Assembly: GCA_016165875.1 (NCBI GenBank)
Contig: JABBOT010000022.1
Coordinates: 1,143,333 to 1,207,332 of the forward strand
Direction of reading: 5' to 3'
Source of the DNA: Acanthopleura granulata
Lineage: Eukaryota > Mollusca > Polyplacophora > Chitonida > Chitonidae
DNA length: 64,000 bases
A model generated the notes under the pieces. That model saw only the letters and a list, made by a program, of their open reading frames with translations, had not been told where the DNA came from and made no database searches. The position numbers and the translations under genes are program-made. This document shows, piece after piece, positions 35,791-46,500 of the stretch; position 1 is the stretch's first letter; every line of letters starts with the position of its first letter.

Positions 35791-36521
35791 GCTATCTTAA
35801 GATCTTCATTATGATCTATTGTTTTTCAATGATACTACTCTCTTTTTTAACAAACAGTTACAAAAGATGGCGTCTTCTATACGTTAAGTACACTCGAGTT
35901 CTTAGCAAATATAAAACGCTTCAATGCTTCGTAAACTCCGAACTACACCATATGATACAGGATACGATCACTGGCTATTGACGTCTTAAACAAAATAGCC
36001 GGCATTTTTGTAAGGAACTGCCAGAACCATGTTTGGGGTTAGCTGAATACAGCTCCTGCCGCTACAGAAATTAACTAAGCGGCTTAGTTTACGTGTACAC
36101 AGTGTTAATGTCAATACTTCCAACTTTTCCACAAACCCAAGGTAAATAGCAGTGAATAGAATCTGCCCGTTAATCGATGGTTTTCCAGGGTACACCAAAG
36201 TCATCCCGATACTTATCTTGCACTAAAGTGTGCCACGTCCCATATTTGTTCGCGATAAACCTTTAGAAAAATATCGGCTTACCTCCATTAACAATGACAA
36301 TTTTTCATCCTATAGGACATTAGATATGCGAGGATGACAGTTTTCATCTTTTCCATTCACAGCTATTTACCGACACTAACAGCTGTTTGTATGATTTATC
36401 AAGCTCTTTTGGTTACCTTTTGAATTTTTCTTGGTAAGACGTTTGCCGTTACTTGTGCGGTTGACACGGTGATTCTTTGGTATTTGCTAGCCATTTGCTT
36501 GTTCATGATAACGCTTTATGT

Positions 36522-36782
36522 GGGGCCTCTGTGGCTCAGTCGGTTAGCGCAGCACGATCACCTACTAACCTCCCACCAATGCGGTTGTTGTGAGTTTAGG
36601 TCCTGCTCATGCTGGCTTCCTCTCCGATCGTATGTGGGAAGGTCTGGCAGCAACCTCCGGATGGTCGCGGGTTTCCACCTGGCTCTACCTGGTTTCCTCC
36701 CATTATAATGCCGGCCGCCGTCGTATAAGTGAAATATTCTTGAGTACGGCGTAAAACACCAATCAAATAAATAAATAAAACA
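36522..36782 (+). mobile_element. SINE family A at the duplication junction (copy 2)
   Basis: Same element as 22084-22352, with the A box TGGCTCAGTCGG at 36532-36543. It lacks 8 bp (GTGCTAGC) after GGTTAGC, probably by slippage between TAGCGs. Confidence 0.88.
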
Positions 36783-37323
36783 AATCAGTGCTGTGTATTC
36801 TTTACAAACAATCTATGTAGCTTAAGGGGTTAACCAGATGAAATGCCGTATACTTTATTATTTAAATGTGTCCGAACTGTCTGTGTGGAGTAACCTCGTC
36901 GAATTTGTCGCATTTAGCACAAGACCAGCTAGTTTTGGTATACATGGTGTGCTTGGTACCAGGGGTATGGTGGAAGTCTTTTGAATCTGCTGATTTAAAT
37001 ATTTGTGTGTGGCAACAGCTGACTTTAATTGAAAATTTACTAATTTGATGAGGCTCCATAGTGGTAGGTATCCCCGTGCTTCTGTGGATGCTACTGATTT
37101 ACAATTGATTTCAGACCCATAGTGGCAGGCTAAATGCTTGAAGGTACACGTGTACATATAATGGTTATGTAAGACTACACGAATTAATTTCTTTTGACAC
37201 TCTTCATCGCTAGCTGTGAACTGCACACATAATGCTGCTTGCCTAAAAAATCATTTAAATGACAATAGTTGTGACCTTCCTGCGCATGACATAAAAACTT
37301 TCTCACACGGAATATAAAACGAC

Positions 37324-37331
37324 ATGCAAAT
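37324..37331 (+). promoter_or_regulatory. Octamer motif of H2B copy 2
   Basis: ATGCAAAT, exact, 179 bp before the ATG; the same placement as in copy 1. Confidence 0.7.
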
Positions 37332-37354
37332 GCCCTTATAGTGGCTCCTTCTAT

Positions 37355-37359
37355 CCAAT
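37355..37359 (+). promoter_or_regulatory. CCAAT box of H2B copy 2
   Basis: CCAAT in TATCCAATCAAAC between octamer and TATA box; unchanged from copy 1. Confidence 0.6.
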
Positions 37360-37429
37360 CAAACTTACCGTTTAGTCTTATTTTGCATATCAACCGATCA
37401 CTGCTTTAGAGTACGGCTGATTTCGTTTC

Positions 37430-37437
37430 TATAAAAG
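37430..37437 (+). promoter_or_regulatory. TATA box of H2B copy 2
   Basis: TATAAAAG, consensus, 66 bp before the ATG after an intervening leader; copy 1 has TATAACAG here. Confidence 0.65.
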
Positions 37438-37502
37438 GCATCGTGCAGCAGCGAATGTGCCAGTTCTCATGAGCTTGAGAAAGTAGCGTACCAACTCCAG
37501 TG

Positions 37503-37904
37503 ATGCCACCCAAGTCACCCAAGTCACCCACGTCACCCACGTCACCCACTGCTTCGAAGGGCTCAAAGAAGCTTATGAAGAAAGCTATACCGAAAACCGG
37601 CGAGAAGAAGCGGAAAAGCAAGCGGAGAGAAAGTTACGGCATTTACATTTACAAGGTTCTGAAGCAGGTTCACCCAGACACGGGCGTGTCATCAAAGGCC
37701 ATGTCTATCATGAACAGTTTCGTGAACGACATCTTCGAGCGTATCGCCGCCGAGGCCTCTCGTCTGGCTCACTACAACAAACGCTCCACCATCACCAGTC
37801 GGGAAATCCAGACCGCCGTCCGTCTTCTCCTTCCCGGTGAACTGGCCAAGCACGCCGTCAGCGAAGGTACCAAAGCCGTTACAAAATACACAAGCAGCAA
37901 GTAG
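37503..37904 (+). CDS. H2B: Histone H2B with SP-repeat N-terminal extension, 133 aa
   Basis: Core histone H2B with the same histone fold and C-terminus as the gene at 23073; the region after the N-tail is identical apart from Arg for Lys and Gly for Ser in [11 protein letters not shown]. The N-tail is longer: four 9-bp units (CCCAAGTCA twice, CCCACGTCA twice, 37509-37544) encode [13 protein letters not shown]. Ser-Pro-basic repeats in the N-tail are a feature of sea-urchin sperm H2B; here most SP motifs are followed by Thr, so the resemblance is partial. I start at ATG 37503. No histone stem-loop is visible downstream; AATAAA is at 38281. It may be a germline-type H2B or simply a slippage allele. 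Confidence 0.95.
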   Translation: MPPKSPKSPTSPTSPTASKGSKKLMKKAIPKTGEKKRKSKRRESYGIYIYKVLKQVHPDTGVSSKAMSIMNSFVNDIFERIAAEASRLAHYNKRSTITSREIQTAVRLLLPGELAKHAVSEGTKAVTKYTSSK

Positions 37905-38280
37905 TCGAGACCTTCTGACGGCTGAACTTTGTGATATATCCAGGGCCAATCCAAACTCCCGGGAGGATCTTTCTACAGAACTTTTGAAAAAACAGTCGTG
38001 CACACAATGTGGAATTTCTTGATCTTTTTGCAGCTTGCCATGGTTAGAAATGTATTAGCATCTGAAGATGCATTTTAATCAGTGATATGCCAGACAACTT
38101 TGCTGCTGTAGCTGTACGACTTGATTCATTTTCCGAGTAATAATTCTTTAATATTTCGCTGTGATAAACCAGTGATACGATTATATGTGGTAACCGGTCT
38201 GTGGTTTGGATACCCTCCACACTTCATTATGCACACTTTTTCATGATGCAAAGTTATTTCTTGTCACGCGTATCGGTTGC

Positions 38281-38286
38281 AATAAA
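38281..38286 (+). terminator. Candidate poly(A) signal for H2B copy 2
   Basis: AATAAA 377 bp after the stop codon, at the position seen in copy 1. Confidence 0.4.
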
Positions 38287-41200
38287 TCATTAGAAATACA
38301 GGCTTCCTCTGACGCTCTAGGGAGTGATCTCCCTTGCCCTACTCCACTTATACGTTTTCATCCTTAATTTCGACATTTGTTAAATTGAATTTCATATATA
38401 ACCAAAAATGAAAATAGTATTTCTGTTATTCTTAATTGGCCCACATATGGACAAGAATTATTTCAAATTTCAGAAAATAATGTAATCTGAAATTTAAGAT
38501 GTGTGAAATTCTTTTGAAATATTCTCAAAATATCGAAAATTGTGTTAACGATATTATCAGTGGGCTGAAACAGCTTATCACATAGAATAACAATCCGGTC
38601 TGCCTTTAGCATTATTCCATGACTGGAATATAGCTTCCGTGGCTACCCTGAGCTCTGTACTAGCCTGACAGTTATAAACGTGAACTTTCCACGGCTGGAT
38701 GACGAGTGACAACGTCGACCATATCAAGCAGAGGCCATGCAGAGAAAGAGTTCTTCACAACTCGCTTGCCAATATTTTGGTGCCGGGTTCCCTACTATCA
38801 GAATGATGACCGTAGTCCTATAAGTGAAACATTCTTGAGTATGGAATAGAACACCAATCAAATAAATTAACTTGGTAAGAAAACATCAGTTTGTTGTGAT
38901 GGACATGGTGTTCTGGGAAACCTTAAACCCACATGCAAACCAAACAAGCGAATAAATAAAGACGTAACGCAATTGCTAGATATAATATTCAGATTTTGAT
39001 ATCGCAACATCGGTATATGCATAATAAACAGAGTGTAATGATATTTTGTATTGCGCTCCGATATCCAGTAATTCCCTTACACTTGACTTCAGCAGTTAAA
39101 AATATTCAGGAGTACACAGCTTTACATATCATGCACAACAACTTTCTATTTCTCAACCGCTGAGACTATTCTTCAAACCTTCAACAGATAAAACCAAAAC
39201 ACTACATTTACCAAAACAGACATTTCCTGGTAATATATGTGCAAATACTGAACCTATATAACTAATTTGAAGCTGGTCATGACTTGAAAGCGAAATTTTG
39301 AATCCGAGAACCACGATGGCAACAATCTGATGGAAATAAGCAAAACATGATTTCCAACAAATTGGGACGATCTGGAATCGAGCCATTGTCTTGAAGGAAA
39401 TGTAAGCAAAAAGGACTATCGATAGACAAACAGGACATGTGCAAAAAAGGCACAATTTCCTTGACAACCCAAGTGTGCTCGACGAATTTTTGAAAGCTAT
39501 ACACGTCTACTGGCGACATGGCTCATGGGAGACAACTTACAATTGTTTCATCATTGGGTCAAACAATGACATGCATTCGTCTTGAAAAATATTTTGCGAT
39601 GTTACTATCACCGCATAGCAAATTGCCTAGAGATGCATGAACTGGAATAAAGAAGTTTGAAACCTTATTTGAGAACCCTTCGACTAATCACGCGCCAATT
39701 TATGTGTATGTCTTTTAAATAATATTGATTAATAGTTGACAAAAGATTGGAAGAAGCTGTACCACTGAAATATGATACAGTTAGTTACAACAATAAAATA
39801 TTTTACTGAACATTAGTCACAAAATCTTTGCTGTACAAAATTAATATTTCATATAATAACTCAGGAAATTTTCATATTGAAAAATGAAAAGTGAAACACT
39901 CGATTGTCTGTTTTTGTATTGCCCAATAGATTAAAGTTTTTGGGAGAACTGAAAGGGACACGGTCGCCCAAATAGGACTTATTTTTGCTTATTACAGAAT
40001 GACATAAGTATCAGGTATTTTTCTCCAGAAGTAAAAGTTACTAACTTTTCGTTAATCCCACCACCAGCATTGTATGGTAAGGGAATGTTTAAAAATTACA
40101 GAGAAGCTCAAAACTCAAAAGTCCGCCAGAATATTTAAATGAGGGACTGTCAATTCAGTGGAACTGAAGCATGCGCACTGTGGTCGGTAAGGTTCATATG
40201 TAAACAAACGTGGCTGTTGACACGCGTAAAAAAAGAACGGCTTTCTTGTAACATGATCGGTAAAAAAAGAGGCGTAAAAGAGATCTCAGCAGGTTAACAA
40301 GCATATGTGGAGCTGTAATTGGTGGCCAGTTGTTGCAAAACTACTGCTCAATAGGTCGGTGCAAATGTTGTTATTGTTGGGGTGTTAAACGTCGAACACA
40401 CACACATTTCTGACTCATAGTTTAATGAGAAAATTAAAAAGATAAAATACCAGCATGTCATTGAAATCTTGGTTACAGCAACAAACCAGAATTTTAAATT
40501 ATTTAACGCGTGATGGACGCTTTGAAAGATAACGGCAAATATAACTTCTGACCCAATCTCAACTGTGGAAGTTGCCAGGTCACACAGGTGTGCCTTGCAT
40601 ATATGTGCTCAGATGATTATCACACAAAGGTAAGGACAGCCGTCCTTGCATCTTTTGTACCATTAGCCTTTTCAGCAGTTACTGCACGGTCTTTTTGTTT
40701 CATTAATCACTTGTCGGTATGATGTCCTCAAGCTCAGGGATGCGACCATATGGATGTAGAAGAGAACGTTTCTAGATGTTAGACGATAATGGGACACACC
40801 AAACGTTCCAGATTGCAATAAAAATAGGTCCTTTCCTGTTGTACCGTTGTCGTGCTTTTTGAGCACGAAAAAATGTGACGCTCTAAAAGAAAGAACAAAA
40901 GACTACGTACCTTTGAACTGATTTATGAAAGGCCAGTCTTCCCATTTGTAAGAACTTTGAGCTATCCAAGGACCGATAACAGTTTTCTAAAGCGTTGGTT
41001 GAACAGATATGTCTACATATCCATACCTCATACAAACCGATGGTGGTAAAATATCGACTTTACCTAAGTACAACGGGTACATGTTGACTGTAGGTCTAAA
41101 TGAAATATATACGCGTAGCAAAAGAAACTGCGTTTCTGTGAAATGTTTTGGTAGGCATCGTTTGAATTTGTCCACTAAAATGATATTATATACACAACAA

Positions 41201-42661
41201 CGTATACCCTAGAAAAAAGACATTTGGGATCAGTTCTCTGCATGTAACATGTGGTATTTACAATACACAAGCTGCAACTCTGAATAAAGATGGCTTCACT
41301 GTAACTCACTACTTCGACATTTTACTTTGCCATCACATGGAGAACAATGTAGTTACAAGATTGTTCGCAAATGAGTACTCGGTGTCATGATCCCTTTTAG
41401 GCAATTATTTTTTTGTCCAATTAACCGCTTAGTGCCTTGTCTGTTTGGATCCACCCTTCTTATCACCCTGTATATTTAAATAATTATAATGTCCTGATAA
41501 TATGTTCGGTATAGTTTCAAACAGGACAGAAAAGATATGTAAATTGATATAAGGCACCGGTATATCTAACCTCTTGTTGCAGAATGAAGAGGTGATAACA
41601 GTTGGGCAAATTGTATATAATTATTAATTAATTTATTCATTAATTTATGTATTTGCTATTTATGCCATAGTTTAATACATTTCAGATACATGTATGCGGC
41701 ATGGATCACCAGCCAATTTTATGAAGCCAATACATTTATCAAGTTAAGTAGTCCTTAGCTGAGTGTAATTCACATCTCTACATAATGCAGGGTTTTATCG
41801 AGAAAAAAAAATCCTATACTTTATCGATAAACTGATTTTCAAAAGAGAGATTTTTTCCTAACTTGATATTTAAAAAATATGTCTATATGTAAGTTCATTA
41901 AACAGTATGGACAAGAAACTCTACACCAAACATAGCAACAACAACAACAATTCATAGCGTAACTACTTCGGTCTTGTGGATTTCCTTGTACCTGTTACAT
42001 TTCCGCAAATCTTGGCTAAACTGCCACGCCAGGGACTTGATAATCAGTTTTTCTGACGATTCAAAACCAGCAAATATGACAGCCTTCTTTCCATATGTAT
42101 ATGTGCGCCGTATCGGACGGTTTTGGCAGCTGTCAAATGTCCACAGCCTATGTAACCTGCAGTTATAACTGGTACGTGTGTATGTTATCCGCAGTTTTCA
42201 TCTTTATAGATAAAGATGAACTTGGTGTGAACTCTAAGTACGCAATAAAGGCCAACTTAAAATATATACTAATGTATTCGCTGATTCCGTTGTCACTTGT
42301 GATCTGGCACTTGTGAATAGTTTTACATAAGGCAAACTTCATTTCCCACAACCGCGAATTGATATAAAAGATAAATATGCCATCTCCTTCACAGTGTATC
42401 ATGTTCGCATCCAAGTTTCCGCCACACAATCTGTAATCTGACCGCACAATACACTTATCACTTCTGTCAGGTCTAGCAGTCCATTAGTACACACCAAGTC
42501 AAGGTCATTCACAGAGAAATGGCTCAATCTACCAAGATGGCTTTTACGGGAGAAACGCAGTTATGTTGTTCTCATAAATACACTCGATGAGGATCGAACT
42601 TGGATGTACCGTACTCACTGTGAGTACAGTACTCGAACGACAAAGTTAACCAATCCAGGTT
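38287..42661. other. Spacer between the convergent H2B and coiled-coil genes, copy 2
   Basis: No gene recognised. It carries the SINE tail fragment (about 38790-38870) and tRNA-like relic (about 42586-42658, minus) also seen in copy 1. Small indels and substitutions break or lengthen frames relative to copy 1, as expected of non-coding DNA. Confidence 0.5.
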
Positions 42662-42667
42662 TTTATT
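42662..42667 (-). terminator. Candidate poly(A) signal of the coiled-coil gene, copy 2
   Basis: AATAAA on the minus strand, 321 bp past the stop at 42988. Confidence 0.4.
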
Positions 42668-42987
42668 AATTCGTTCAACACCAGATGTACGTCTATTTAT
42701 GTTTTAAGAGAATCCTCGGAAACCGGTTGAGATAACCACTTTTTTTCTCAAGCTTTGAATATAAACCACTTTCCCCATGTTTCCAGAAGGGAGAGTAACT
42801 GCACAAACTCAGTCTGGTCGACTGAAAGAAGTCCAGCGGGTATGCTTCTGTAGAAACCCTGGCTTTGCTTTGGCTAGGTGTATAAAGAAATCCATTCCTG
42901 CAAGACCTTGAACAATATAAGATAGCTTTCAGATGGACCGGTATAGTTCCAGTTAGATCTAAAGCGACCCTGACATCGCCGCCATCA

Positions 42988-43582
42988 TCAAGTTTCATCT
43001 TCGCTTCGTTTCTTCTCCTTCCTGGACCGTTTCTTTTCTTTTCTCTTCTCTCTCCTTTCAGCCTCGGCTGCATCTTCGTCGTGTCCATTTTCCTCACCCT
43101 CCACTATGTTCACACGACTATGGCGGTGCTTCTTCTTCTCCTTCCTCTCTTCTTTCTCCACATCCGGGTCGTTAGGATTCTCCTCGTCGTGTCTGTGGCG
43201 GTGTTTCTTCTTTTCCTTTCTTCGTTCTTTTCGTGTTTCATCCTCAATCTCTAACTTGGTTTCTTTGTCCTCTTCCTTATTTTTGTGTTTCTTCTTCTTT
43301 TCTCGTCGCTCTCGCCTTTCGTCGCTGTCTTCTTCACCCACGTGACTCTCTTCGTCCTCTCGGTGCCTATGCTTCTTTTTCTTTTTCTTTTCTTTTCTGC
43401 CTTTTGACACCTCCCCATCAGCACCCTGCACTTGTGCGGATGCCATTTCCGGTTCAATTTCTATAGCCGTTTCTAACGGCACAGTCTCTACTGGCGGTAA
43501 TCCCTTGACTTCTTTAAGTTTCTTTTTCTCCTCTAATCTCTCTTTAAAACGCTGCTCTTGTCTTTCTTTATCTTTTGCTTTC
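42988..43582 (-). CDS. Coiled-coil gene exon 5 (terminal), copy 2
   Basis: Same terminal exon as 28520-29114, open for 197 residues. Two residues differ (SKGRKE for SKDRKE, KNKEEDK for KNKDEDK), plus a silent CAT/CAC change. The acceptor and stop are unchanged. Confidence 0.8.
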
Positions 43583-46500
43583 CTACAAGCAAACAGAAGT
43601 GATGTATCAACTAAATGATTCAAGGGCAATTAATTCGTTAAATAAACGTCCAAAATCAATGGGCTTTATTTTCAGACGATGTGATCAAGTGTAAACAAAA
43701 TATTTTTTGTCTGGCAATGATAATAACTCAATGTTCAGGGCCTGCGGTAGACATTAGGTTGCCTTTGCGGTTACTTGCTCGCATAGTAAAGGGGGCATTG
43801 TACTAATGGAACTAGATACCCTAAACCAGTGTTATACAGAGCATACACAGACAAACTTTCACAGGCTGGCGCTAAGCTGGACTATTGTGTTCATGGTAAG
43901 TTAAAGCTTTGTACAGGTTGGTAACAAGTCACTTTCTTGTTGTAATAAATTGTCATGCACCAATTGGTTACTGAAAACGTCCATGTCGGATGATACCAAC
44001 CTGTTTCAGGTGGTAACCCTTTAATTACCAGTTAGTAACAGCTGGATTACAGCTTTCTTTTGAACTGGCTGATAAGTCAGGGTTGTGACTAAAGATAGTT
44101 ATTTATTTACCAGTATGTTGTGGCCTGAGATACTAACTAGTACTGTGACAGCAGTAGCACTAAGCTCAGAACTAACTGATAACTAATTTGCTAACATTTA
44201 ATACGTGTTGGTCAGAGTTACGGGCTACAAAAACATCTGACTGCACTTGAAAACAGAACCATAAATAATGGCCCATGTTTTGTTCAGGTATGTCATGTAA
44301 ATCCTCATACCGAGATCTGTCCTTAACAAACTCGAGTCAGTGTTCTAAAAAAGTACAATACATATCTTCCTTCTTTGTCTTAATCTTCCCGTGTCAAGTG
44401 ATAATATTTTCTGATAATTCCTGCACGAATAAGTATATTTAAACACTATTACCTCCAAAATTTTTCTTACCCGCTAATGAGAAAACAATAAATACATTTT
44501 AAAAATCACACTTCAATAATTTTATTGATTTGTGTGTAAAACCCTTAAGAAATGCCCTCTTAGAAGAAACCGTGGGGCCCGGCTTAAACAAGCTGCCGTC
44601 ACCAGACACATGACAACCTCCTAACCAATCACAGCTGGAAAGGTGTCTGTAAGCTTAGTGATTGGTAGACCAATCCACAGACTAATCCGACATTGCACAT
44701 GCGCACGAGAACAGAATATTAGCCTACTTGTGTCCTGCTATAACACTGGGATCATTTTTAAGCTCGATGTAGTTGATACAGTTTCCTAACACAACACTGA
44801 ATTCTACAGCCGCAGCTGTACAGTTGTAATTTGGTAAACATGCATGGAGTTACACGCTGATTTGGAATGTCGTGTCAGCTTAAACCAACATGCTTATTAT
44901 TTTGTCTGCAGAACTTTATGATGCTCTACTGAGGTGAGAAACTTACACTCTCTCCATCTGCGTGACTTCCTCCAGAAGTTCATTGGCTTTCTCCACCTTC
45001 TCCTGTTGTTTGTTCCTCTTTTCGGCCTTCAGCCATTCCAGCAGCTCCCTTTGCCTCTCCCGTTCGCTTTCCACTTTTGTCTCCGCTGTACTCAGGTGTT
45101 TGAAGAGCTCGTCACGTAACTATAACAATAACGAATATCGCACGACATTACATGTAAACCGAAAGCACTTATATTCACATGTCAATCAGCTCGGCCGAGA
45201 TAACACAAAACACTAGAACTTAGCAAACTCATTCAGAAATATCAAAACCACCGGCATTCTCAGTTCAAACGGAATTATTTCAGATACGGTGTGTAAAGAG
45301 CAATGGAAACGTATCTATTCTGGCGCTTTTAACTAACAGCACACTCGCTCAAATACAGATCATAACAAAAACCACCAGATAAACAAAAGCGATGGCCAAA
45401 GATTTTAAAAAACAAAAATCTACAAAACCGTCAGCCTGTCGGAGTTTCCATAAACTTTCTAGTGTAAAACAAAACCGCAGCGTCTGACCAGATATTCTTA
45501 GCAAGATTTCGACACAAACTCAACATGACATAATGAGCTCAAAGTTACTTTTCAGCCATAGGATACCTTATGTTAATCACGTAGCCATGACAGCCATTTT
45601 GATACGCAATCCCCTCGTCAATAATTTTAATCAATTACATAAAAATTATTTTCTGAAATTCCTCTTCTGATGTTGTGCATTTATGTGTTTCATTCACCGG
45701 TGGAGAAAACCCAATCAAACATTTCACCTCTTCTATAGACTTGACAAAAACTGGGGTGGGCGCAGATCTGTGCGATACCCCGGCGGATGACGCACGCGCG
45801 GCGGAAGTGTCGGGCAGCTGAAGATCCCTGTCCACGCCACCCTGTGCTCCACTGACGCACTGTCTGCGGCTATAGTCGTTTGCATCACGAGTCCGTCTGG
45901 TGGCTGTTATGTCGCTAATGGTGGATAGTCGCGAGTCTGCACGACCAGCGCGACTCTTTCTGCCTCGGTTTCTTTCGCTGTCTTTCCTTCTCTCTTCTGT
46001 CGTGTTGATGTAAATGAAAATTTGGAAAGTATATCGAGTTAATGAAGGCATTGATATAACGTGAGATGTCAAGTTCGCACAGACTTCATGTCCCATATGA
46101 TACAGACAATAAGGATAATAGGGACATGAATTTTTTATGAAGGAAATTCAGTAATACATGCTATTAAACACCAGCTAAACACTCGGTATCAATCTTAAGA
46201 CATGTAGAATGAAGATAACTGAGGTATTATTGGAGAGTTTCTGATATGACCACTGCTACGGTAACTAAAAATTTTCAAAAAATTGTCATGGCTTAAGACG
46301 GAAGTTCTAACCACTGCGATATTAATAGGCCTACGTCGATTCAAGATTCTCCCATATAGGAAGCAATAGCGAGCTATTGGCGTTCATAAAAAGCGTCCAA
46401 TTTAGTTTCCAACCTTCTTTTTCAGCCCCCCCCCCCCACGGAATCCCCACCAGCCTCACCTGACCACTCACCTGTGCCTCTCCCTGACCAGAACCCTGAC

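Larger units (their letters stand above)
22077..36514 (+). repeat. Tandem segmental duplication, copy 1 (14,438 bp)
   Basis: This segment is repeated directly at 36515-50981. Copy 1 begins TTTATGTGGGGCC, and the same string begins copy 2. Copy 1 ends GATAACGC before TTT, and copy 2 also ends GATAACGC before TTTTGC. TTT is shared at both ends, i.e. 3-bp microhomology. Identity is about 99% by eye with small indels (8 bp in the SINE, 27 bp in H2B, 1 C in a homopolymer). Each copy holds one H2B gene (+) and exons 2-5 of a coiled-coil gene (-). It is either a true tandem duplication or an unmerged allelic haplotype. Confidence 0.95.
32906..36514. other. Region beyond exon 2 in duplication copy 1
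   Basis: No further exon could be supported. It contains family B repeat DNA (33715-34068) and a 28-bp minisatellite (35529-35790). Frames at 34561-34758 and 34797-35024 persist in the second copy but lack motifs or convincing splice sites. The copy 2 equivalent is 47374-50981. Confidence 0.4.
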
